Shown here: positions 22,735 through 27,743 of the stretch, piece after piece
Position numbering within the stretch: position 1 is the stretch's first letter
Layout: each line of letters starts with the position of its first letter
Origin: ZC4RG29 sp032907565
GTDB taxonomy: Bacteria; Bacteroidota; Bacteroidia; Cytophagales; Cyclobacteriaceae
DNA: 27,743 nt
Assembly: GCA_032907565.1 (NCBI GenBank)
Contig: JAJJPK010000023.1
Coordinates: 1 to 27,743 of the forward strand
Reading direction: 5' to 3'
The notes under the pieces: model-generated
The model's input: only the letters and a program-made list of their open reading frames with translations
Databases searched by the model: none
What the model was told of the DNA's origin: nothing
Translations under genes and position numbers: made by a program

Positions 22735-24891
22735 ATGAGGAGAAGGATCATGGGAATATCGCGGCAGGTACTTTTCGCACTGAACGTCCTCATTCTGTTC
22801 TTTCTCGTCTTTGAACAGTACCTGTATCTGCCTGCCTGGCTCCAGGTAATCGGCAGAATGCACCCGATGTTCCTGCACTTCCCCATCGTTATTCTGTTGC
22901 TTGCCGTTGCCCTGGATTTTGTCCTGCCGCGTGACAAAGACGGCTATCGAAAGATCTTGCTGGATGCGCTGTTTCTTGCGGGCGCATTGACTGCGTCAAT
23001 AACGGTTATCATGGGACTGTTTCTGTCGCTTGAACAGGAACCCACTGCAGCGATGCAAGTCCACAAGTGGGCGGGCGTGGCGATCGCGGCATTGGCGTAC
23101 GCGGTCGTGCTTCTCAGAGAGGCGAAGCGCGAGCGGTTGGTGGCCGTAAGGGCATCCTATGGGGGCGTTGTATTGGCGGTTGTGGTGGCGGGTCACCTTG
23201 GGTCGGTTTTGACTCACGGTGAAGATTTCCTTTGGGAGCCCTTGCGCCCCATGGCGGAACCGGTCATGGTTTCCCGGCAGGAGGCGGTGTTATTTGATCA
23301 TGTGATACGGCCTGTACTTGAATCGCGCTGTATGTGGTGCCACAACGAGCGCAAGGCGAAAGGGGATTTGATCATGCTCGACTCGGCGCACCTGGCGAAA
23401 GGAGGAAAAAATGGCCCGGTGTTCGTGCCAGGCGATATACTTGAGAGCGAGATGGTCCGGCGCATGAATCTTCCGGAGGATCACAAGAAACATATGCCGC
23501 CAAAGGGTAAGCCGCAGCTAACGGAAAATGAGCGGCAATTATTGACAGCGTGGATTGCTGCCGGGACACCATTCAGCGCCCGCTTGATTGCCATGGACCC
23601 GTCAGACACACTCCGCCAGATCGCGGAGGCGCGATTCGACCAATCCGAAGGAAAAGCACAGCCGGTATTCCAATTCACTGCCGCACGGGACGAAGCCATC
23701 CGGTCGCTGCAGACCGACTACCGCGTGATTTATCCCATCGCGTATCAGTCGCCCGCGTTGGCCGTCAACTTCTACAACAGGCATGTGTTTTCCCGCGAGT
23801 CGCTCGCCGAGCTTAAGAAGATCGGGCGGCAGATTGTGTCGCTCAATTTGAACAAGATGCCCGTCACTGATGCCGACCTGGAACTGATTGCAGGTTTCGA
23901 AAACCTGGAGAAATTGAATCTCAATTTTACGGAAGTCACGGGCAGTGGATTGCGCCACCTCGTGTCACTGCGATCGCTTACAGAGATTTCGCTGTCAGGG
24001 ACGAAGACGGATGCTGAGGCGCTACAGCAACTGAAGTCGCTCCCCGCGTTGCGCAGTGTATTTCTATGGCAGACCCAGGTATCCGAAACGGAGGTAGCAT
24101 CGCTGCGAAAGGATTTCCCGCAAGTCACTTTCCATACTGGATTCAAGGATGACGGCACGCTGTTGCAGTTAAATGCACCGCGCTTTGCCGATGGACCGTC
24201 CGTGTTCAGGGAGTCGATGGAGCTCGTGCTGAGTCACCCGAGAAAAAACACGATCATACGGTATACGCTGGACGGAACAGTGCCCGACAGCGTCCATGGA
24301 GAGATTTACGAGGGTCCTGTTAAGCTTAGCGATCCTGTTACGCTGGTGCAGGCCAGGGCGTACAAGGAAGGCTGGATTGGGAGTGAGGTCGTTTCAAAAA
24401 GGTTCCTGCGTACGGCCTTTGTGCCGGATTCAGTGACCCTGGCGTCGGCGCCGGCACCGGAATACCGTACCATTACCCCGCGCTTGCTGGTGGACGGGGA
24501 GACCAACAACCTGGATTTCAGGAGCGGCAGCTGGATCGGCTACCGGCAGGATGAGGCTGCCGTGATGCTGTACTTTGACGAGCCGGTGACGGCGCGTACG
24601 TTGACGCTGAGCATGTTGCAAAGCACACCTTCGTACATTTTTCCTGCTGCCCGGGTCGAGGTGTGGGGTGGGGAGGACGAAGGATCAATGACGTTGCTCG
24701 GCGCCTGGAACCCCAAACAACCCGGGAAAGATGAAACGAGCACGGAAATCGGCCTTTTCGAATGCGTTTTCGAGCCAAAAAAGGTAAACCGGCTGAAAGT
24801 TGTGGCTCATCCCGTGGAGCGGTTGCCCTCATGGCACCCCGCCAAAGGTGAGCGAGGTTGGGTGTTTATTGACGAGATACTGGTGAATTGA
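22735..24891 (+). CDS. DUF2231-cytochrome-LRR-CHB_HEX_C fusion membrane protein
   Basis: A 718-residue multidomain protein. Residues 1-170 are a membrane region of DUF2231 type with HPMFLHFPI near 43 and about four helices. A PSCyt1-like heme domain follows (about 185-285) with CMWCH (C199, C202, H203) and MPPKGKPQLT. Leucine-rich repeats cover about 355-450 (LVSLRSLTEISLSG, LKSLPALRSVFLW). Then comes a chitobiase/hexosaminidase C-terminal-like strand domain (IIRYTLDGTVPDS) and a beta-sandwich resembling a discoidin/galactose-binding domain (about 590-718). It probably anchors the operon's complex and passes electrons. It starts 18 bases after the NHL gene. Its stop TGA opens a heptamer array. 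Domain boundaries are by eye. Confidence 0.82.
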   Translation: MRRRIMGISRQVLFALNVLILFFLVFEQYLYLPAWLQVIGRMHPMFLHFPIVILLLAVALDFVLPRDKDGYRKILLDALFLAGALTASITVIMGLFLSLEQEPTAAMQVHKWAGVAIAALAYAVVLLREAKRERLVAVRASYGGVVLAVVVAGHLGSVLTHGEDFLWEPLRPMAEPVMVSRQEAVLFDHVIRPVLESRCMWCHNERKAKGDLIMLDSAHLAKGGKNGPVFVPGDILESEMVRRMNLPEDHKKHMPPKGKPQLTENERQLLTAWIAAGTPFSARLIAMDPSDTLRQIAEARFDQSEGKAQPVFQFTAARDEAIRSLQTDYRVIYPIAYQSPALAVNFYNRHVFSRESLAELKKIGRQIVSLNLNKMPVTDADLELIAGFENLEKLNLNFTEVTGSGLRHLVSLRSLTEISLSGTKTDAEALQQLKSLPALRSVFLWQTQVSETEVASLRKDFPQVTFHTGFKDDGTLLQLNAPRFADGPSVFRESMELVLSHPRKNTIIRYTLDGTVPDSVHGEIYEGPVKLSDPVTLVQARAYKEGWIGSEVVSKRFLRTAFVPDSVTLASAPAPEYRTITPRLLVDGETNNLDFRSGSWIGYRQDEAAVMLYFDEPVTARTLTLSMLQSTPSYIFPAARVEVWGGEDEGSMTLLGAWNPKQPGKDETSTEIGLFECVFEPKKVNRLKVVAHPVERLPSWHPAKGERGWVFIDEILVN

Positions 24892-24915
24892 TTTGGGATT
24901 AGCGATCTCAGATTT
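24889..24915 (+). repeat. Heptamer-arm element, left arm (cytochrome operon end)
   Basis: 27 bases of GATT units starting at the stop TGA of the cytochrome-fusion gene. It pairs as an imperfect inverted repeat (20 of 27 positions) with 24957-24983. The 27-base core between arms (24916-24942) is non-repetitive and unlike the core at 1941-2007. Confidence 0.75.
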
Positions 24916-24941
24916 AATGCGTGAAAAACAACGGTTGGGGG

Positions 24942-24984
24942 CAAATCACAAATCACAAATCGATAATCACTAATCTAAAATCAC
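24942..24984 (-). repeat. Heptamer-arm element, right arm (tRNA-His 3' end)
   Basis: On the minus strand this reads as six TGATT-type units in the order seen at the holin gene end (GATTAGTGATT then GATTTGTGATTTG). It begins within four bases of the tRNA-His 3' end, so it forms the tRNA's immediate 3' trailer. Confidence 0.8.
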
Positions 24985-24987
24985 CCG

Positions 24988-25062
24988 GGTGAAAGACGGG
25001 ACTCGAACCCGCGACCTCCAGAATCACAATCTGGCGTTCTAACCAACTGAACTACATTCACC
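24988..25062 (-). tRNA. tRNA-His (GTG anticodon)
   Basis: The 75-base sequence folds to a complete cloverleaf. G-1 lies opposite C73 (the histidine identity pair), and the D stem GTTC/GAAC is intact. Anticodon stem CCAGA/TCTGG carries GTG in a TTGTGAT loop, and the T stem with TTCGAGT loop is normal. The acceptor stem has one T6-T67 mismatch. No CCA is encoded; after C73 comes CGG, so CCA is added later. A perfect promoter lies at 25091-25120, and a heptamer array begins within four bases of the 3' end. Confidence 0.95.
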
Positions 25063-25067
25063 GTATA

Positions 25068-25085
25068 CCCGCGGGCTGCCGCGGG
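25068..25085 (-). other. Hairpin in the pre-tRNA-His leader
   Basis: A perfect 7-bp stem CCCGCGG/CCGCGGG closes a 4-base loop (GCTG on the plus strand), five bases upstream of the tRNA 5' end and just after the expected transcription start. It could protect the leader or guide 5' processing. This is inference. Confidence 0.5.
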
Positions 25086-25090
25086 GACTG

Positions 25091-25120
25091 CAAATTTAGG
25101 CAGGGTACCTGAAATTGCAA
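25091..25120 (-). promoter_or_regulatory. Promoter of tRNA-His
   Basis: On the minus strand, TTG (25118-25120) is followed after 19 bases by TAAATTTG (25091-25098). This is a perfect match to the Bacteroidota promoter pattern. It places the start about 25 bases before the tRNA. The stretch from here to 25291 holds no gene I can support. Confidence 0.8.
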
Positions 25121-25291
25121 AGGGAGGGGGATTTATCAGAAGGCCCCGGATCATCAAAAATGCCGTTGTTATGTTTTCAGACGGCAAGTACATTCTCGGG
25201 ACTGATAATCTTAACGATCCCTGGGTCTGGACAAAGAGAGTCTTCGCAGTTGTTTTTCTGACCGCGGCGGCGCTCAAACTTTGTTCCACTT

Positions 25292-26629
25292 TTATCTCTC
25301 AAACTCAAGTCGCTCACCCATCTTGCCTTCGTTGAGTGTTCCCATCGAATAGGCGTGATGACCCGAAACAAACACATGCTCTACTGATGACCTGAACGTC
25401 GTCCCCTCAAACGGCGACCAGCCGCACTTGGCGAGGATGTTTTCCTTGCTCACAATCCAGGGTCGATTCAAATCCACGGCAACGAGATCAGCATAGTAAC
25501 CTTCTCTGATAAAGCCGCGATCCTTCACATTGAAAATCAACGCAGGATTGTGACACATCTTCTGCACGACCTTTTCAAGGGTTATCTTTCCATTGTGATG
25601 AAACTCAAGCGCAGCGACGAGGGTGTGCTGAATCAGCGGTCCGCCGGATGGGCTCTTGAAATATGTGTTTTGCTTTTCCTCCAGCGTGTGGGGGGCATGA
25701 TCGGTAGCGATGACATCGATCCGGTCGTAGAGAACCGCCTGGAAAACTCCGTCACGGTCGGCCGCCGTCTTTACCGCGGGGTTCCACTTGATCAACGTGC
25801 CCAGCTTCTCGTAGTCGGCGTCGCTGAACCACAGGTGATGAATACAAGCCTCCGCAGTGATCTTCTTTTTTTCCGCAGGAACGTCGTTGCTGAAAAGCTC
25901 CGTTTCCCGGGCTGTGCTGATGTGAAGTATGTGGAGCCGCGTGCCATATTTTTTGGCGAGCGCTACTGCATGCGAAGATGACTTGTAGCACGCCTCAGCG
26001 CTACGGATCAACGGGTGGCACTGTATCGGAACGTCTTCACCGTACTTTTTTCGATAAGCCTCGGTGTTCTCGCGGATTGTCGTCTCGTCTTCACAATGGG
26101 TGGCAACAAGGGAAGGAAACCTGGAAAAGAACGCTTCCAGCGTACGAGTGTCGTCAACGAGAAGATTTCCTGTCGACGAACCCATGAATATCTTCAGTCC
26201 GCAAACGCGCGTGGTGTCAGTCTTCAGCGCTTCTTCTATGTTGTCGTTGGACGCGCCCATATAGAACGAATAGTTTGCTAACGACGTCTGACGCGCGATC
26301 TCGTACTTATCCTCCAGTAGCGCTTGCGTGAATACCGGCGGTATTGTATTGGGCATCTCCATGAACGACGTCACGCCTCCGGCCACAGCGGCGCGTGACT
26401 CAGTGTAAATAGTAGCCTTGTGTGTAAGCCCAGGTTCGCGAAAGTGGACCTGGTCGTCGATTACGCCCGGCAGAAGGTAACGTCCTTTCAGGTCGATGAT
26501 GGTGTCAGCTTTCAGTGACGAAAGGTCCTCCCCAACCCGCTCAATGCGCGATCCCTTGATCAGCACATCGCCTGCAAGGGTCTTTCCCTCGTTCACTATA
26601 TTTGCATTCAGCAATAAGGTCGTATTCAT
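25292..26629 (-). CDS. pyrC: Dihydroorotase
   Basis: A 445-residue amidohydrolase. It closes N-carbamoyl-aspartate to dihydroorotate in de novo pyrimidine synthesis. Seen are DDQVHFREPG (H62, R64), GLKIFMG (K146), THCED (H178), HILHIS (H236) and ATDHAPH (D310). The usual first metal histidine of the HxH motif is glutamine here (QxH); I recall the same in other Bacteroidota class I enzymes. The ATG at 26629 is chosen because it begins directly with the beta-sandwich strand MNTTLLLNAN; the longer start at 26689 would add 20 residues overlapping the helicase gene. The start lies 22 bases from the divergent helicase start. Confidence 0.92.
   Translation of the reverse strand: MNTTLLLNANIVNEGKTLAGDVLIKGSRIERVGEDLSSLKADTIIDLKGRYLLPGVIDDQVHFREPGLTHKATIYTESRAAVAGGVTSFMEMPNTIPPVFTQALLEDKYEIARQTSLANYSFYMGASNDNIEEALKTDTTRVCGLKIFMGSSTGNLLVDDTRTLEAFFSRFPSLVATHCEDETTIRENTEAYRKKYGEDVPIQCHPLIRSAEACYKSSSHAVALAKKYGTRLHILHISTARETELFSNDVPAEKKKITAEACIHHLWFSDADYEKLGTLIKWNPAVKTAADRDGVFQAVLYDRIDVIATDHAPHTLEEKQNTYFKSPSGGPLIQHTLVAALEFHHNGKITLEKVVQKMCHNPALIFNVKDRGFIREGYYADLVAVDLNRPWIVSKENILAKCGWSPFEGTTFRSSVEHVFVSGHHAYSMGTLNEGKMGERLEFER
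26597..26604 (+). promoter_or_regulatory. -7 promoter element of the helicase gene
   Basis: TATATTTG, a perfect TAnnTTTG followed by C, about 47 bases before the helicase GTG. It lies inside the first codons of the divergent dihydroorotase gene. No -33 TTG at normal spacing. Confidence 0.5.
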
Positions 26630-26651
26630 CGCAGTAAAGTAAATCCCTAAA

Positions 26652-27743
26652 GTGTCCGCCGCAAAGTCATTCGACGATTTTAAACTCAACCCTCAGTTGC
26701 GTCGCGCGGTGGAAGACCTCGGCTATTCCGAGCCTACGGAGATTCAGATCAAGGCCATCCCGCCGTTGCTGAGTGGCCAGGAAGTGATCGGCATCGCGCA
26801 GACGGGTACCGGGAAGACGGCAGCGTTCCTTATCCCCGTTCTGATGAAGGTACGGTATGCCCAGGGCATGGAGCCACGCGCGCTGGTGCTGGCCCCGACC
26901 AAGGAACTGGTGGTTCAGCTCGCTGACCACGCGTCGGCGCTTGCGCGCCACACAGACCTTAGGATCGCTGCATTGTACGGGGGTACGGGCCCCACGGCTC
27001 AGATCGCCAAACTTGAGGAAGGAGTCGACGTGGTGGTGTCAACACCGGGTCGGTTCATGGAGCTTTACAGTCGCGGTGCCCTGATAACCAAAAAAATCGG
27101 CTTTCTCGTCGTTGACGAGGCCGACCGCATGATGGATATGGGCTTTATGCCACAGCTGAGAAAGATCCTCGAGGTTATACCCGTAAAGCGACAGAATGCA
27201 CTATTCTCAGCGACCTTTCCGCCAAAGGTTGAACAACTCAGCGCTGAGTTCCTGGAATTCCCATTGAAGGTGGAGGTAACACCACAGGCAACACCCGCGC
27301 GAAAAGTACACCAAACTGTTTACCGCGTGCCCAACTTGAAAACAAAGATTAACCTGCTGGAGCACCTGCTTTCCGATAGTGCATTCAGCCGTGTGATGAT
27401 CTTTACGCGCACGCGCCAGAATGCCGACAATGTGTTTCGGTTCATTGACCGCAAGGGATTGGGACCAGCTCGCGTCATCCACGCCAACAAGTCGCAGAAC
27501 GCGCGCATCAACGCTGTAAACCAATTCAGGGAAGGAGCGCTAAGGATACTTGTCTCCACGGATGTAACCGCTCGAGGCATCGACATAGCCGACGTCTCGC
27601 ATGTCATTAATTTCGATGTGCCGATCTTGTACGAGGACTATGTTCATCGGATCGGCAGAACCGGCAGTGCGTTCAGTGAAGGCGACGCCATCACGTTTGT
27701 GTCGCCTGCGGAGGAATATCATCTGGAAAAAATCCAGCAACTC
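26652..27743 (+). CDS. DEAD-box RNA helicase, 3' end outside window
   Basis: 364 codons are present, open to the window edge. The start is GTG: an in-frame stop lies four codons upstream, and the family N-terminus (FDDFKLNPQLRRAVEDLGYSEPTEIQ-type Q motif) begins right after it. Motif I is AQTGTGKT (49-56), Ia is PTKEL, Ib is TPGR, II is DEAD (155-158), III is SAT (186-188), IV is MIFTRTR, V is STDVTARGID and VI is HRIGRTGS. RhlE/CshA-type helicases unwind short RNA duplexes in ribosome assembly and mRNA decay. In motif VI the last arginine, an arginine-finger position, is serine (residue 339). The variable C-terminal tail that separates subfamilies is cut off. Confidence 0.9.
   Translation, partial: MSAAKSFDDFKLNPQLRRAVEDLGYSEPTEIQIKAIPPLLSGQEVIGIAQTGTGKTAAFLIPVLMKVRYAQGMEPRALVLAPTKELVVQLADHASALARHTDLRIAALYGGTGPTAQIAKLEEGVDVVVSTPGRFMELYSRGALITKKIGFLVVDEADRMMDMGFMPQLRKILEVIPVKRQNALFSATFPPKVEQLSAEFLEFPLKVEVTPQATPARKVHQTVYRVPNLKTKINLLEHLLSDSAFSRVMIFTRTRQNADNVFRFIDRKGLGPARVIHANKSQNARINAVNQFREGALRILVSTDVTARGIDIADVSHVINFDVPILYEDYVHRIGRTGSAFSEGDAITFVSPAEEYHLEKIQQL
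26662..26669 (-). promoter_or_regulatory. Possible promoter of dihydroorotase
   Basis: The minus strand reads TGACTTTG (one mismatch to TAnnTTTG), with TTG 17 bases upstream (26687-26689). It lies inside the first codons of the helicase gene. Confidence 0.4.

Noticed and set aside
24981..25289. Open frame of about 102 codons on the minus strand
   Set aside because: It runs through the whole tRNA-His gene, its promoter and leader, and resembles no protein family.

Overview
The window looks like chromosomal DNA of a Bacteroidota bacterium, probably Cytophagales or a close relative. The evidence is the gene families and the promoters. The families include a TonB receptor with an N-terminal carboxypeptidase-regulatory-like domain, a four-helix-bundle (S23-type) gene, the Bacteroidota type of dihydroorotase, and a planctomycete-type cytochrome operon. 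The promoters match the Bacteroidota pattern TTG-N19/20-TAnnTTTG (seen before the S23 gene, the tRNA-His gene and, with one mismatch, the cytochrome operon). There is no rRNA, phage, insertion sequence or CRISPR array. Genus cannot be assigned from this sequence.

Layout. 1-3.3 kb: a small holin-like membrane protein (-), an exonuclease/GIY-YIG fusion (+), an S23-type four-helix-bundle gene (-) bracketed by two identical 47-bp repeats, and a calcineurin-like phosphatase (-). 3.5-8.8 kb: a MoxR ATPase, then a surface-lipoprotein/TonB-receptor pair. 8.9-12.5 kb: a TIGR01777 epimerase, a LOG-family protein with a lytic transglycosylase, and a creatininase-family hydrolase. 12.5-17.1 kb: scpA diverging from dxs, then an alpha/beta hydrolase and a membrane zinc-ribbon protein closed by a clear intrinsic terminator. 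17.1-17.7 kb: a patch of short-period repeats and a small hypothetical gene. 17.8-24.9 kb: a four-gene operon of PSCyt1/DUF1549/DUF1553 lipoprotein, Tat-exported DUF1501 protein, Tat-exported NHL propeller and DUF2231-cytochrome-LRR fusion. 24.9-27.7 kb: tRNA-His, dihydroorotase (-) and a divergent DEAD-box helicase cut by the window edge.

How the genes fit together. Housekeeping functions (isoprenoid synthesis, chromosome condensation, pyrimidine synthesis, RNA unwinding, tRNA) are interleaved with envelope functions (TonB uptake, murein turnover, heme-protein operon). The 17.9-24.9 kb operon is the best candidate for a poorly described multi-protein system. Three heme-binding CxxCH motifs, two Tat substrates and a membrane anchor suggest one envelope-located oxidative or catabolic machine of unknown substrate.

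The most unusual non-coding signal is a family of 7-bp-period arrays (unit TGATTTT and variants). They sit at gene 3' ends, always with the TGA-containing strand as the sense strand, and often supply the stop codon itself. Related 8-bp-period arrays lie at 17.2-17.45 kb and after the MoxR gene. Their function is not known to me. A three-frame stop cassette, a 3'-end or terminator element and a mobile short repeat are all possible.
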